Source: Rhizobium rhizoryzae (GTDB lineage Bacteria; Pseudomonadota; Alphaproteobacteria; Rhizobiales; Rhizobiaceae). From it: a stretch of DNA of 64,000 bases. Position numbers and translations under genes: made by a program. The notes beneath the pieces are model-generated. The model had not been told where the DNA came from and searched no databases. It saw only the letters and a list, made by a program, of their open reading frames with translations. The stretch is taken from positions 2,516,501 through 2,580,500 of the forward strand of contig NZ_CP049250.1 of NCBI RefSeq assembly GCF_011046895.1. The letters are read 5' to 3'. Below are positions 15,495 to 25,700 of the stretch, one piece after another (within the stretch, counting starts at the first letter, position 1; the number at the start of each line of letters is the position of its first letter).

Positions 15495-15656
15495 ATTCGA
15501 ATGTAGACGCTCCGTGGCCGAATGCACGCTGTTGATAGCTTGATGCGCCGGAGTGCCATTCATAACGCTGTTATAGTCCCGAGTACATTCGTGCTCCAAA
15601 TTGGCGCCGGTTCCTGATTCCAGCAGGCGCATCCGACAAATCGATAAGAGGCGAAA

Positions 15657-16583
15657 ATGAGCGAAATCACAGCCGCAATGGTCAAGGAACTGCGCGAAAA
15701 GAGCGGCGCAGGCATGATGGACTGCAAGAAGGCGCTCGCCGAAACCAATGGCGACATGGAAGCCGCGATCGACTGGCTGCGCGCCAAGGGTATCGCCAAG
15801 GCTGACAAGAAGTCTGGCCGTACTGCTGCAGAAGGTCTCGTCGGCATTGCCAGCGCTGGCACCAGCGCCGTGGTTGTCGAAGTCAACTCCGAAACCGACT
15901 TCGTTGCCCGTAACGATGCGTTCCAGGATCTCGTCCGTGGCGTTGCTTCTGTTGCGCTGACGACTGATGGTTCTGTTGAGGCTGTTTCGGCTGCAACCTA
16001 CCCAGCGACCGGCAAGTCCGTCACCGATACGATCAAGGACGCAATCGCCACCATCGGCGAAAACATGACGCTTCGCCGTTCTGCAAAGCTTTCGGTCGAA
16101 GACGGTGTGGTTGCGACCTACATCCACAACGCTGCTGCTGATTCGCTCGGCAAGCTGGGCGTTCTGGTTGCTCTCAAGTCGACCGGTAACAAGGATGTTC
16201 TGACAGCTATCGGCCGCCAGGTTGCCATGCACGTTGCCGCAACCAACCCGCTGGCTGTTCGCGCCGAGGAAGTCGACGCTGCCGTTGCCGAGCGTGAGCG
16301 TAACGTCTTCATCGAGCAGTCCCGCGCATCCGGCAAGCCGGACGCGATCATCGAGAAGATGGTTGAAGGCCGCATGCGCAAGTTCTTCGAAGAAGTCGCG
16401 CTTCTGTCGCAGGCATTCGTCATCAATCCTGACCTGACGGTTGCCGCTGCTCTCAAGGAAGCGGAAAAGGATGCCGGTGCGCCGATCGAAGTTACGGGCA
16501 TCGTTCGTCTCCTGCTCGGCGAAGGCGTCGAGAAGGAAGAGACGGATTTCGCTGCAGAAGTTGCTGCGGCCGTTAAGCACTAA
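15657..16583 (+). CDS. tsf: Elongation factor Ts
   Basis: A 308-residue guanine nucleotide exchange factor for EF-Tu. It has the N-terminal UBA-like domain with the signature [21 protein letters not shown], then the TDFVARND motif near residue 80 that contacts EF-Tu, and two core subdomains, ending in a [10 protein letters not shown] segment. Length is normal. It lies 223 bp downstream of rpsB, so it may have its own promoter in that gap. An antisense open frame of 442 codons covers it but is an artefact of codon bias. Confidence 0.98.
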   Translation: MSEITAAMVKELREKSGAGMMDCKKALAETNGDMEAAIDWLRAKGIAKADKKSGRTAAEGLVGIASAGTSAVVVEVNSETDFVARNDAFQDLVRGVASVALTTDGSVEAVSAATYPATGKSVTDTIKDAIATIGENMTLRRSAKLSVEDGVVATYIHNAAADSLGKLGVLVALKSTGNKDVLTAIGRQVAMHVAATNPLAVRAEEVDAAVAERERNVFIEQSRASGKPDAIIEKMVEGRMRKFFEEVALLSQAFVINPDLTVAAALKEAEKDAGAPIEVTGIVRLLLGEGVEKEETDFAAEVAAAVKH

Positions 16584-16612
16584 GCTTTCGTCCTAAAACC
16601 TGTAAAAGCCTG

Positions 16613-16638
16613 GGGCATCGCGTGACAATGCGATGCCC
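16613..16638 (+). terminator. Hairpin downstream of tsf
   Basis: GGGCATCGC (16613-16621) and GCGATGCCC (16630-16638) form a perfect 9-bp stem with an 8-nt loop. Only TT follows, so termination may be partial, allowing read-through into pyrH 43 bp away. Confidence 0.6.
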
Positions 16639-16680
16639 TTCGTGTATCCGGCATTCGGTGCGATCCTCGAAGGAGTTTCC

Positions 16681-17406
16681 ATGTCTTCCACCCAACCCGT
16701 CTATAAACGTGTACTGCTGAAGGTCTCTGGTGAGGCGCTGATGGGCAGTCAGGGCTTTGGCATTGACGTCACTGTCGCCGATCGTATTGCCGCCGACATT
16801 GCCGAGGCCGTCTCCATGGGAGTTGAAGTCGGCGTGGTCGTAGGCGGAGGCAACATTTTCCGCGGCGTGGCTGTTGCGTCCAAGGGTGGAGATCGCGTCA
16901 CTGGCGATCACATGGGCATGTTGGCGACTGTGATCAATGCGCTGGCGCTGGCGACGTCGCTACGCAAGCTCAATATCGAAACGGTGGTTCTCTCTGCGAT
17001 CGCGATGCCAGAGATCTGTGAAAGCTTCTCACAGCGGCGCACGCTTCATCATTTGGAGCAGGGCCGCGTGGTGATTTTTGCCGGCGGAACGGGCAACCCC
17101 TTCTTTACGACCGATTCGGCTGGCGCGCTCAGAGCCGCCGAAATCGGTGCACAGGCTATTTTCAAGGGTACGCAGGTAGATGGTATCTATTCTGCCGATC
17201 CGAAAAAGGACCCGAATGCTTCTCGTTTCGACAGACTGACGCACAGCGAAGTGCTGGAGAAGGGACTGGCCGTCATGGACGTAGCCGCCGTGGCTCTGGC
17301 GCGTGAGAACAGTATTCCAATCATCGTGTTCTCGATCCACGAGAAGGGCGGTTTCGGCCAAATCTTGACGGGTGGTGGCCTGAAGACCATCGTAACCGAT
17401 AACTGA
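16681..17406 (+). CDS. pyrH: UMP kinase
   Basis: A 241-residue amino acid kinase-family enzyme that phosphorylates UMP to UDP for pyrimidine and cell-envelope nucleotide supply. Marks are [13 protein letters not shown] at the start, [11 protein letters not shown] near residue 58, [15 protein letters not shown], and the [23 protein letters not shown] nucleotide loop (here [19 protein letters not shown]). The ATG at 16681 with GAAGGAG upstream is chosen; an in-frame ATG at 16633 would fall inside the tsf hairpin. Followed by frr 49 bp later. Confidence 0.97.
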   Translation: MSSTQPVYKRVLLKVSGEALMGSQGFGIDVTVADRIAADIAEAVSMGVEVGVVVGGGNIFRGVAVASKGGDRVTGDHMGMLATVINALALATSLRKLNIETVVLSAIAMPEICESFSQRRTLHHLEQGRVVIFAGGTGNPFFTTDSAGALRAAEIGAQAIFKGTQVDGIYSADPKKDPNASRFDRLTHSEVLEKGLAVMDVAAVALARENSIPIIVFSIHEKGGFGQILTGGGLKTIVTDN

Positions 17407-17455
17407 CATCAGGCGCGGTCAGGATGCCGCGACAGCAAGAAGAATGGAGTGTATG

Positions 17456-18013
17456 ATGAGCGGAACGGATCTCAACGATCTCAAGCGTCGTATGGACGGC
17501 GCCATTGCAGCATTCAAGAGCGATATTGCGTCCTTGAGAACAGGCCGTGCTTCGGCAAACATTCTGGATCCGGTCACCGTGGAGGCCTATGGCTCGCGTG
17601 TTCCGCTGAATCAGGTCGCCAACATCAGCGTTCCAGAGCCGCGTATGCTATCGGTTTCCATCTGGGACAAGACGATGGTCGGGGCGGTGGACCGTGCTGT
17701 CCGGGAATCCCACCTTGGACTGAACCCGATCGTCGACGGCCAGACACTGCGCATTCCGCTGCCGGAACTGAATGAAGAGCGCCGCAAGTCGCTCGTGAAA
17801 GTGGCACATGATTACGCCGAAAAGGCAAAGGTTGCCGCTCGCCACGTTCGCCGCGACGGTATGGAAGCTCTGAAGAAGGCTGAGAAGGACGGCGTCATCG
17901 GTCAGGACGACAGCCGTGCACAGTCTGAAAAAGTGCAGAAGATGACGGATGATACGATTTCCGAAGTAGATCGCTTGCTTGCTGACAAGGAAAAGGAAAT
18001 CATGCAGGTTTAA
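17456..18013 (+). CDS. frr: Ribosome recycling factor
   Basis: A 185-residue, two-domain factor that, with EF-G, splits post-termination ribosomes. It has the RRF signature [20 protein letters not shown], the [18 protein letters not shown] strand and the [31 protein letters not shown] helix. Three in-frame ATGs lie at 17444, 17453 and 17456; the last gives the normal length and sits 6 nt after GGAG. Located between pyrH and uppS as in many proteobacteria. Confidence 0.97.
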   Translation: MSGTDLNDLKRRMDGAIAAFKSDIASLRTGRASANILDPVTVEAYGSRVPLNQVANISVPEPRMLSVSIWDKTMVGAVDRAVRESHLGLNPIVDGQTLRIPLPELNEERRKSLVKVAHDYAEKAKVAARHVRRDGMEALKKAEKDGVIGQDDSRAQSEKVQKMTDDTISEVDRLLADKEKEIMQV

Positions 18014-18064
18014 ATCCCCTGCTGCGCTCACCGGTTGAATCGGCACGAAATGAACGGATATTCC

Positions 18065-18808
18065 ATGAATAGTGGCTCGACGCCGAATGTGCCGAAGCAC
18101 GTTGCCATCATTATGGATGGCAACGGTCGCTGGGCCAAGGAGAGGGGCCTGCCACGGACCGTTGGACATACCAAAGGTGTGGAAGCCGTTCGTCGTGCGG
18201 TCGAAGTGGCCGGTGACTATGGCATACGCTATCTGACCTTGTTCGCGTTTTCGTCAGAAAACTGGAGCCGGCCGGAAGCAGAGGTTTCTGACCTTCTCGG
18301 GCTTCTGAGACGGTTCATCCGACGCGACCTCGCTGAGCTGCATAAATCCAATGTTCGGATCAAGGTCATCGGTGATCGCGAGAACCTGAAGGGCGATATT
18401 CTGCCGCTTTTGATTGAGGCCGAGGATACCACACGTGGCAATTCCGGCCTCACATTGATCATTGCTTTCAATTATGGGGCGCGCGACGAACTGACGCGTG
18501 CGGCCCGTCGTCTCGCGAATATGGTCGAAGCAGGAGAGCTGGCATCACAGGATATCACTGAACATCACCTTGCATCACAGTTGGATACGTTCGGAATTCC
18601 TGATCCTGACCTGATCATTCGAACCAGCGGCGAGGAGCGCCTCTCGAACTTTTTGCTCTGGCAGGCCGCCTATGCCGAGTTGGTTTTTCTGCCCGGTTAT
18701 TGGCCTGATTTCGGCCGCGAGATGTTCGATGAGGCCCTGCGAATCTTCGCTGCGCGCGATCGTCGCTTTGGCGGCCTGTCCGAAAGTACAACCGCGGTGG
18801 TAGGGTGA
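18065..18808 (+). CDS. uppS: Isoprenyl (undecaprenyl) diphosphate synthase
   Basis: A cis-prenyltransferase of about 247 residues making undecaprenyl diphosphate, the lipid carrier for peptidoglycan and O-antigen. It has [20 protein letters not shown] with the catalytic Asp, the [11 protein letters not shown] helix, [14 protein letters not shown] and the C-terminal [21 protein letters not shown] and AYAELVF segments. The ATG at 18065 is preferred, with CGGA about 7 nt upstream; an ATG at 18050 would add five residues. It overlaps cdsA by one base (TGATG). Confidence 0.96.
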   Translation: MNSGSTPNVPKHVAIIMDGNGRWAKERGLPRTVGHTKGVEAVRRAVEVAGDYGIRYLTLFAFSSENWSRPEAEVSDLLGLLRRFIRRDLAELHKSNVRIKVIGDRENLKGDILPLLIEAEDTTRGNSGLTLIIAFNYGARDELTRAARRLANMVEAGELASQDITEHHLASQLDTFGIPDPDLIIRTSGEERLSNFLLWQAAYAELVFLPGYWPDFGREMFDEALRIFAARDRRFGGLSESTTAVVG

Positions 18809-19641
18809 TGTCGTCTGAACTGAAGAAGCGAATTGTCTCGGCCATCGTTTTGGCAGTCGGTTCGTTGTGGGCGACATGGATGGGCGGATTGGCCTTCGAC
18901 ATCCTTTCGGCCGTGATCATGATCTCGATCTACTACGAGTGGTCTACGATGACCGGCCTGTCGGCACGGCATTACCCTTCCTACGCCTTCGGTTGGTTCG
19001 CGATCGCTCTCCTCTCCTTGAATTTGATCGTGGGTGATCCGGCTCTCGGCGTTCCCCTGCTTGCTGGTCTCACCATGACCGCATTGATTTTGCTCTATCT
19101 GAGAGATTGCAGCGGTTGGTTTCCGGGTGGTATCTTCTACGCAGGCCTCAGTGGCATTTCGTTGGCCGCAATACGTGGAAGTGATGCCACAGGTTTCGTT
19201 GCGATGATCTATGTCTTCGCGATCGTTTGGGCGACTGACATTCTCGCATTCTTTGTTGGACGCGCCATTGGCGGGAAGAAACTGGCGCCACGCATTTCGC
19301 CCGGGAAGACCTGGTCTGGTGCCATTGGCGGGACCGTATCCGGGGTGATTGCCGGAGGCGCTGTGTCGTTTTCCTTCTTTCCCCAGCTGAGTTTCCGGAC
19401 GCTGGGCCTCGCGCTCCTGCTGTCCATTGCCAGTCAAATCGGCGATCTCTTCGAGTCGTTCATCAAGCGTCGCTTCGGTGTGAAGGACTCCAGCCATCTG
19501 ATTCCCGGTCACGGTGGAGTGATGGACCGGGTTGACGGCCTCGTTTTCGCCGGTTTCACAGCTTTTCTTCTTGCGGTGATCCATGCGGCGTGGTCTGACG
19601 CAGGTGGTACATCAGTTGCAGCTTTCGTATTTGGCTTGTAA
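18808..19641 (+). CDS. cdsA: Phosphatidate cytidylyltransferase
   Basis: A 277-residue integral membrane enzyme making CDP-diacylglycerol from phosphatidate and CTP. It has about eight hydrophobic helices. The family signature is near the C-terminus: SFIKRRFGVKDSSHLIPGHGG followed by VMDRVD, which carries the metal-binding Asp. The ATG at 18808 overlaps the uppS stop, with GGTAGGG upstream. The next gene is rseP, 29 bp away; dxr, which often lies here, is absent. Confidence 0.96.
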   Translation: MSSELKKRIVSAIVLAVGSLWATWMGGLAFDILSAVIMISIYYEWSTMTGLSARHYPSYAFGWFAIALLSLNLIVGDPALGVPLLAGLTMTALILLYLRDCSGWFPGGIFYAGLSGISLAAIRGSDATGFVAMIYVFAIVWATDILAFFVGRAIGGKKLAPRISPGKTWSGAIGGTVSGVIAGGAVSFSFFPQLSFRTLGLALLLSIASQIGDLFESFIKRRFGVKDSSHLIPGHGGVMDRVDGLVFAGFTAFLLAVIHAAWSDAGGTSVAAFVFGL

Positions 19642-19670
19642 ATTCAGCCGGATCTTGCGCGGAGGATAAA

Positions 19671-20792
19671 ATGGCCATCTTTGGCTTCATTACCGGCTAT
19701 TTGATTCCATTTATTCTTGTGCTGTCGTTGCTCGTCTTCGTCCATGAGATGGGGCACTATCTCGTTGGTCGCTGGAGCGGTATCCGAGTCACCGCATTTT
19801 CCATCGGCTTTGGCCCGGAACTCATCGGCTTCAATGACAAGCACGGCACCCGCTGGAAAATCTCCGCGATCCCATTGGGCGGCTATGTCAAGTTCTGGGG
19901 CGATGAGGATGCTTCGAGCCGACCTGATTTCGACGGCCTTGATCATCTGACGGAGGCGGAGCGCGCCCAGACACTTGGCGGAGCCAAGCTCTGGAAGCGT
20001 GCTGCAACGGTTGCTGCCGGTCCGATTGCGAATTTTCTCCTGGCAATCGTCATTTTCGCCATCCTGTTCGGTGTCTACGGACGATCCGTATCCGATCCCG
20101 TTGTTTCAGAAGTGCGCGCGGACAGTGCCGCGTCCGCCGCTGGAATCTTGCCGGGAGATCGCCTCGTCGCGCTGGATGGATCTGCGATCAAGACATTCGA
20201 TGACGTTCGCCGCTACGTCAGTATACGCCCGGAAACACCGGTCATTGTGACCATCGAGCGCAACGGCCAGCGCCAAGACATTCCTCTGGTGCCGAAGCGG
20301 ACCGAACTCACCGACCAGTTCGGCAACAAGGTCGAAATGGGTTTGATCGGCGTCGTGACAAACGAGCAGAGCGGTAACTTCCGCCGTGTCCAGTACACAC
20401 CGATTGAGGCGGTGAAAGAAGGTGTGATCGAAACCGGGCAGATCATTTCCGGCACGTTCCGCTACATCGGAAATCTTGTTACCGGTCGCATGAAGGCAGA
20501 TCAGCTTGGTGGTCCGGTGCGGGTGGCGCAGGCATCCGGTCAGATGGCGACTCTCGGAATTGCCGCAGTGATACAACTCGCCGCCGTCCTGTCCGTTTCA
20601 ATCGGTTTGCTCAATCTCATGCCGGTTCCGGTACTTGATGGTGGTCACCTTGTGTTCTATGCCATTGAGGCCATTCGTGGAAAACCACTTGGGGCGGGTG
20701 CACAAGAGATTGCGTTTCGTATCGGACTGGCTATGGTTCTGAGCCTGATGGTATTTGCGACGTGGAACGACATCAGCAATCTCATAGGCTGA
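19671..20792 (+). CDS. rseP: RIP site-2 metalloprotease RseP
   Basis: A 373-residue intramembrane zinc protease. The zinc motif HEMGH is at residues 25-29 inside the first helix. A single recognisable PDZ domain spans roughly residues 125-200 (AASAAGILPGDRLVALDG). The second metal-binding motif is NLMPVPVLDGGHL near the C-terminus, followed by the last helix. E. coli RseP is about 450 residues and has two PDZ domains, so this is the shorter alphaproteobacterial form. It cleaves anti-sigma factors and remnant signal peptides. AGGA precedes the ATG. Confidence 0.95.
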   Translation: MAIFGFITGYLIPFILVLSLLVFVHEMGHYLVGRWSGIRVTAFSIGFGPELIGFNDKHGTRWKISAIPLGGYVKFWGDEDASSRPDFDGLDHLTEAERAQTLGGAKLWKRAATVAAGPIANFLLAIVIFAILFGVYGRSVSDPVVSEVRADSAASAAGILPGDRLVALDGSAIKTFDDVRRYVSIRPETPVIVTIERNGQRQDIPLVPKRTELTDQFGNKVEMGLIGVVTNEQSGNFRRVQYTPIEAVKEGVIETGQIISGTFRYIGNLVTGRMKADQLGGPVRVAQASGQMATLGIAAVIQLAAVLSVSIGLLNLMPVPVLDGGHLVFYAIEAIRGKPLGAGAQEIAFRIGLAMVLSLMVFATWNDISNLIG

Positions 20793-20814
20793 GGGCGTTC
20801 GAGGAAAGAGTCTG

Positions 20815-20870
20815 TTTACCTTGTTTGCAAGTCGCCGTGTCGATTGAGACACTGCTTGCAAGGAAGTAAA
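20815..20870 (+). other. Nested inverted repeat in the rseP-bamA gap
   Basis: Three coaxial arms lie in 56 nt: TTTAC/GTAAA (20815-20819 and 20866-20870), TTGCAAG/CTTGCAA (20825-20831 and 20855-20861) and GTGTC/GACAC (20837-20841 and 20848-20852) with a GATTGA loop. It starts 22 nt after the rseP stop and ends 111 nt before the bamA start. It could be a terminator without a T run, an operator, or a structured 5' leader. Confidence 0.5.
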
Positions 20871-20981
20871 TAGAAATTAACGGGAAACCTTGCTTGTAGG
20901 GTAAAAGCAGGTAAAACGACACACGTGGCCGGAGTCGGGTTACCGCCCGCCGAGGGACAACGGGAAAAGGTAAGAATTGAA

Positions 20982-23309
20982 ATGAAAGCTGGTTCAAAGT
21001 TTTTGAACGCAGTGTCGGCGTTTGCGCTGTCTGCTGGTGTTGTCGTGTCGGGCGCAAGCGTTGTGGTGCTTGCATCGCCTTTGGCGGCTGAAGCCGCTGT
21101 GATTCAGCGCATTGATGTGCGGGGCGCCCAGCGGACTGGCCAGGAGGCTGTCCGTTCAAATCTTACCATCCGTCCAGGGGTCGCGTTTTCCAATTCGGAC
21201 ATTGATGAGTCGGTTAAGCGCCTGTACGCAACCGGCTACTTCTCTGACGTGAAGATTTCCGTTTCGGGCGGGACTCTGGTGGTTTCGGTCAATGAGAGCC
21301 GCCTGGTCAATCAGGTTGTTTTCAACGGCAACCGCAAGATCAAGGATGACAAGCTCCAGGCAGTCGTGCAGACACAGCCGCTTGGACCATACTCTGATGC
21401 AATCATCCAGGCGGATATTCAGCGCCTCAAGGAAGCCTATACGTCGATCGGTCGTAGCGATGTACAGATCACGACCCAGACGGCTCCAGTCGGACAGGGT
21501 CGAGTGAACTTGGCTTTCGTGATCAACGAAGGCGAGCGCACGAAGATCTCCTCAATCAATTTTGTCGGTAATCAGGCTTACGGCGACCGTCGTCTTCACG
21601 ATGTGCTGGTCACGAAGGAAAGCGGCCCGCTTTCGTTCATCACGCGTAAGGATGTCTACTCCGATGACAAGCTGCGTGCTGATGAAGAGGCACTTCGCCA
21701 GTTCTACTATAATCACGGTTATCCAGACTTCCGCGTCGTCTCTTCCAATGCTGTGCTTGATGAGTCGAAGAACGAGTACACAATTACGTTCACCGTCGAA
21801 GAGGGCGCGCGCTACAATTTCGGCAATGTAGCTGTCGAATCAACCGTCAGCGGTATCAGTGGCGAGGAGTTGCAGGGTCTGGTACAGACCAAGAGCGGCA
21901 ACACATACAACGCCAAGGAAATCCAGAAGACGATGGAGGCGATCTCCAAAAAGGTCGCTAGCGCAGGTTATCCGTTCGCGCGTGTTACGCCGCGCGGTGA
22001 TCGTAATTTCCAGACGAACACCGTTGGTGTGACCTACCTGGTGGATCAGGGTGAGCGCGCTTACGTTGAGCGTATCGATATTCGCGGCAACACGCGTACA
22101 CGTGACTATGTCATTCGTCGCGAATTCGACCTGAGCGAAGGCGATGCCTTCAATCAGACAATGATCACGCGTGCCAAGCGCCGCCTGGAGGCTCTAGGTT
22201 ACTTCGGTAAGGTCAATATTTCTACGCAGCAGGGCTCGTCTCCTGATCGCGTCGTGATCGTTGTCGATGTTGAGGATCAGGCAACCGGTTCGTTTGGTAT
22301 TGGTGCAGGTTATGCGGCCAATGACGGTGTCGTTCTTGAAGCCTCAGTCGAGGAAAAGAACTTCCTGGGTCGCGGTCAGTACATTCGTGTCGCTGCCGGT
22401 GGTGGTCAGGATAGCTCGCGCACCTACTCCTTGAACTTCACTGAACCTTACTTCCTTGGCTATCGCCTTGCTGCTGGCTTTGACGTTTTCAAGAGCCAGA
22501 CCTCTTCGAACGACTATTATACCTACGAAGAGCAGGGCTTTACGCTGCGTGTGACGGCCCCCATAACCGAAGAACTGGCGACGACATTCCGGTATAACTA
22601 CAAGGAAATCCAGTATAGCGGTGATGGCGACTGGAAGACGAGCCTGTCGCGTCCGTATCTGGATCTCGTGAATGGCGGTACCTATGTCCAGTCGTCCGTT
22701 TCGCAGACGCTGACATACAACACGCTGGATAGCATGACGCTCCCGCGTCAGGGCATCTATGCAACGGTTACGCATGAATATGCCGGTCTCGGTGGCGATT
22801 CCGAGTTCTACAAGATCTATGGTCGCGCTCGTTACTTCCACACGCTTTCGGATGAAATGGACCTCATCGGTCAGTTGTCTGTTGGTGCCGGCCATGTTGT
22901 TGCAACAGGCGACAAGCTGAATGTGTTTGACCAGTTTACGCTGGGCGGCCGTCAGGTTCGCGGTTTCGAGAACGATGGTATCGGTCCTCGTATGCGCAAT
23001 GGTGACACGATCGGTGGTACGACTTACTTCACTGCTTCTGCGGAAGTGACGGCTCCGTTGCCGGTTGTTCCGGAAGACTTTGGTCTGCGCGCAGCATTTT
23101 TCGCAGATGCGGGTACGCTTTACGGCAACGAAGTTGCCAATACAGCCGGTATCCAGGGTACGAGCTCTGCATGGCGCGCATCTGTGGGCGCAGGCATCAC
23201 CTGGGCCTCTCCGTTCGGAGCTCTGCGCTTCGACTACGCGGTTCCGGTCATGAAGGAAGACTACGATCAGGAACAGCGCTTCCGCTTCAGCATGGCGAAC
23301 CAGTTCTGA
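20982..23309 (+). CDS. bamA: Outer membrane protein assembly factor BamA
   Basis: A 775-residue Omp85 protein, the core of the BAM complex. The signal peptide ends after about 37 residues ([12 protein letters not shown]). Five POTRA domains follow to about residue 435 (motifs such as [18 protein letters not shown], here [17 protein letters not shown]), then the 16-strand barrel with the VRGF loop motif (RQVRGFEND) and a C-terminal aromatic beta-signal (FRFSMANQF, final Phe). The ATG at 20982 gives a proper signal peptide; a GTG at 20925 does not. The gap upstream holds a nested inverted repeat. Confidence 0.97.
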   Translation: MKAGSKFLNAVSAFALSAGVVVSGASVVVLASPLAAEAAVIQRIDVRGAQRTGQEAVRSNLTIRPGVAFSNSDIDESVKRLYATGYFSDVKISVSGGTLVVSVNESRLVNQVVFNGNRKIKDDKLQAVVQTQPLGPYSDAIIQADIQRLKEAYTSIGRSDVQITTQTAPVGQGRVNLAFVINEGERTKISSINFVGNQAYGDRRLHDVLVTKESGPLSFITRKDVYSDDKLRADEEALRQFYYNHGYPDFRVVSSNAVLDESKNEYTITFTVEEGARYNFGNVAVESTVSGISGEELQGLVQTKSGNTYNAKEIQKTMEAISKKVASAGYPFARVTPRGDRNFQTNTVGVTYLVDQGERAYVERIDIRGNTRTRDYVIRREFDLSEGDAFNQTMITRAKRRLEALGYFGKVNISTQQGSSPDRVVIVVDVEDQATGSFGIGAGYAANDGVVLEASVEEKNFLGRGQYIRVAAGGGQDSSRTYSLNFTEPYFLGYRLAAGFDVFKSQTSSNDYYTYEEQGFTLRVTAPITEELATTFRYNYKEIQYSGDGDWKTSLSRPYLDLVNGGTYVQSSVSQTLTYNTLDSMTLPRQGIYATVTHEYAGLGGDSEFYKIYGRARYFHTLSDEMDLIGQLSVGAGHVVATGDKLNVFDQFTLGGRQVRGFENDGIGPRMRNGDTIGGTTYFTASAEVTAPLPVVPEDFGLRAAFFADAGTLYGNEVANTAGIQGTSSAWRASVGAGITWASPFGALRFDYAVPVMKEDYDQEQRFRFSMANQF

Positions 23310-23359
23310 TCTTCTCGGCCCTCGAAAGAGGGCCGATTGCTCTTCGGGAGCTTGACTTC

Positions 23360-24418
23360 ATGGATAGACATTCTTTCTTTCCGCCTTCTGAGGCGTTCAG
23401 TTTGCGCGAGCTCGCAAACCGGTGTCAGGCTGAACTCGTGGATGAAGGTTCTGGTAGCTCGATCATCAGGGGTGTTTCGCCTGTTTATCGTGCCAAGGAA
23501 GGCGATGTTTGCTTCATTGCATCCAGGAAGTACCGGGCCGAACTGGAAACCTGTGCTGCCACCGCCATCATCTGCGGCTCAGGACTTGAGGGTTATGTGC
23601 CAGCCGGAATTTCCATTCTGCGTGCGACGTCGCCCCAAACCTCATTTGCGTTGATGGCTTCGCTTTTGTATCCAGCGGCATTGCGGCCGACGCAGGTTCA
23701 AACATCGGGCATTTCGCCATCTGCCCATGTTGATCCGACCGCGCGTCTTGAGGCGGATGTTAGCATTGAGCCATTCGCCGTCATTGGTGCTGGCGTTGAG
23801 ATTGGAGCTGGCACGCATATTGGTTCTAGCGTGACCATCGGACCCGGCGTCAAGATTGGTCGGGGCTGTTCTATTGCGTCCAATGTTACGCTTGCCTGCA
23901 CCTTTATCGGCAACAACGTGATCATTCACTCTGGCGCTCGCATCGGACAGGACGGATTCGGCTTTGCGCCCAGTGCAACCGGCATGGTGAAGATCGTTCA
24001 GATTGGCCGTGTGATCATTCAGGACAATGTCGAAATTGGCGCCAACACAACAATTGATCGTGGTGCGATGGATGATACGGTTATTGGCGAGGGCACCAAG
24101 ATCGATAATCTCGTTCAGATCGGCCATAATGTGCGGGTCGGCCGGCATACGGCGATGGCGAGTGGTGTCGGGGTTGCAGGGTCGACGGTGATCGGCAGTG
24201 GAGTCCAAATAGGCGGTGCTGCTGGGGTTAACGGACATATTTCCATCGGTGATGGTGCCCAGATAGCGGGAATGAGCGGCGTGATTACACCCGTTCCTGC
24301 CGGTGCAAAATATGGTGGAATGCCTGCGCGTCCCCTGGGCGATTTTTTGCGAGAATCGGCGGAGATCATGGTGCGTGCCGAAGGTCGCTTGAAGAAGAAG
24401 GGTGAAAATAATGGCTGA
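23360..24418 (+). CDS. lpxD: UDP-3-O-(3-hydroxyacyl)glucosamine N-acyltransferase
   Basis: A 352-residue lipid A enzyme that adds the second hydroxyacyl chain to UDP-glucosamine. It has the N-terminal LpxD uridine-binding domain (about residues 1-110), then a left-handed beta-helix of hexapeptide repeats ([14 protein letters not shown] and many similar), the catalytic His in [11 protein letters not shown] and a helical C-terminus. The ATG at 23360 follows GGGAG by 9 nt. It overlaps fabZ by 8 bp. skp/ompH, often present between bamA and lpxD, is absent. Confidence 0.96.
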   Translation: MDRHSFFPPSEAFSLRELANRCQAELVDEGSGSSIIRGVSPVYRAKEGDVCFIASRKYRAELETCAATAIICGSGLEGYVPAGISILRATSPQTSFALMASLLYPAALRPTQVQTSGISPSAHVDPTARLEADVSIEPFAVIGAGVEIGAGTHIGSSVTIGPGVKIGRGCSIASNVTLACTFIGNNVIIHSGARIGQDGFGFAPSATGMVKIVQIGRVIIQDNVEIGANTTIDRGAMDDTVIGEGTKIDNLVQIGHNVRVGRHTAMASGVGVAGSTVIGSGVQIGGAAGVNGHISIGDGAQIAGMSGVITPVPAGAKYGGMPARPLGDFLRESAEIMVRAEGRLKKKGENNG

Positions 24419-24878
24419 AGAGTCGCAGCACGTGCTGGATTCAGTCGACATCATGGAACTGATGGAGCTCTTGCCTCATCGCTATCCGTTTCTCCTTGTT
24501 GATAAGATCGTTGATATCAATGGTGACGATAGCGCAGTTGGTATCAAGAATGTCACGGTCAACGAGCCTCATTTTCAGGGGCACTTTCCGACTCGACCCA
24601 TAATGCCCGGCGTCTTGATCGTGGAAGCTATGGCGCAAACGGCTGGCGCCATCTGTGCGCGGAAGCAGGGTGCTGGCGGCAATCTCGTCTACTTCATGAC
24701 AATTGACAATGCTCGCTTCCGTAAGCCGGTTGTTCCTGGCGACCGCGTTGAAATCCGGGTTCAGAAGCAGAAACAGCGTGGTAACATCTGGAAGTTCCAC
24801 TGCGATGCTCTGGTTGACGATGTGCTCGTCGCCGAAGCAGATATCGGCGCCATGATGCGCCCGAAGGAAGCTGAATGA
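24411..24878 (+). CDS. fabZ: 3-Hydroxyacyl-ACP dehydratase FabZ
   Basis: A 155-residue hotdog-fold dehydratase of fatty acid elongation. The catalytic His is in [14 protein letters not shown] and the catalytic Glu in [26 protein letters not shown] lies between. It competes with LpxA for hydroxyacyl-ACP, which explains its usual place in the lpx operon. The ATG at 24411 follows AAGGGTG and lies inside the lpxD 3' end. The stop overlaps lpxA by ATGA. Confidence 0.97.
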   Translation: MAEESQHVLDSVDIMELMELLPHRYPFLLVDKIVDINGDDSAVGIKNVTVNEPHFQGHFPTRPIMPGVLIVEAMAQTAGAICARKQGAGGNLVYFMTIDNARFRKPVVPGDRVEIRVQKQKQRGNIWKFHCDALVDDVLVAEADIGAMMRPKEAE

Positions 24879-25690
24879 GTTCGATAGCTTCAAGTGCACG
24901 TATTCACCCGCTCGCTGTTGTCGAGGATGGCGCAGTCATTGGTGAGAACGTTGTTGTCGGTCCCTTTTCAAGAGTGGGCTCGCGCGTTGTCCTGAAAGAT
25001 GGCGTTCACATCATTTCGAATGCCGTGGTCGACGGATTTACGGAAGTTGGCGCCGACTGCCGTATCCATCCGATGGCCGTTATCGGTGGTGTTTCGCAGA
25101 GCCTGCATGAAGCCGGTGAGGATTCGAAACTTGTCATCGGAGCGCGTTGCACGATTCGTGAAGGCGTAACGATGAATTCCGGTACCGTGGGTGGCGGTGG
25201 CATAACGAGCGTCGGAGATGACTGCCTGTTTCTCGCCAATTCGCATGTTGCCCACGATTGCCGTCTCGGCAACAATATCATCCTGTCCAACAATGTCATG
25301 CTTGCTGGGCACGTCATTGTGGGAGATCGCGCTATCCTGAGCGGTGGATGTGCAGTGCACCAATTCACGAGAATTGGCAGGCAGGCCTTTATTGGTGGGC
25401 TTTCTGCGGTCAACTACGATGTCATTCCCTATGGAATGTTGAACGGCAATCCCGGAATTCTGGGCGGCCTTAACGTTGTGGGGATGACGCGTGCAGGCAT
25501 AGAGCGGGCCGTCATCCACAAGGTGCGGCGAGCCTACAAAGATATTTTCGAGGCTGAGGGCTCCGTTCGCAGCAATGCCGCTGCGTTGCGGAACGACTAT
25601 CTGGACTGCCCTGAGGCGCTCGAGGTGGTTGACTTCATCTGTGCCGAGAGTGATCGCGCCATTTCGTCTCCGTATCGCGGGAAGGCTTGA
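24875..25690 (+). CDS. lpxA: Acyl-ACP--UDP-N-acetylglucosamine O-acyltransferase
   Basis: A 271-residue trimeric left-handed beta-helix enzyme that starts lipid A synthesis. Visible features are the hexapeptide repeats from the N-terminus ([23 protein letters not shown]), the catalytic His region ([15 protein letters not shown]), the loop [12 protein letters not shown] and the C-terminal helical domain ([20 protein letters not shown]). Translationally coupled to fabZ. The 4-nt overlap with no intergenic gap supports a single lpxD-fabZ-lpxA-lpxI-lpxB transcript. Confidence 0.97.
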   Translation: MSSIASSARIHPLAVVEDGAVIGENVVVGPFSRVGSRVVLKDGVHIISNAVVDGFTEVGADCRIHPMAVIGGVSQSLHEAGEDSKLVIGARCTIREGVTMNSGTVGGGGITSVGDDCLFLANSHVAHDCRLGNNIILSNNVMLAGHVIVGDRAILSGGCAVHQFTRIGRQAFIGGLSAVNYDVIPYGMLNGNPGILGGLNVVGMTRAGIERAVIHKVRRAYKDIFEAEGSVRSNAAALRNDYLDCPEALEVVDFICAESDRAISSPYRGKA

Positions 25691-25700
25691 GCCGGTGTCT

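Noticed and set aside
15252..16580. A 442-codon minus-strand frame over tsf
   Set aside because: Antisense shadow of EF-Ts; the plus-strand product has complete signatures.
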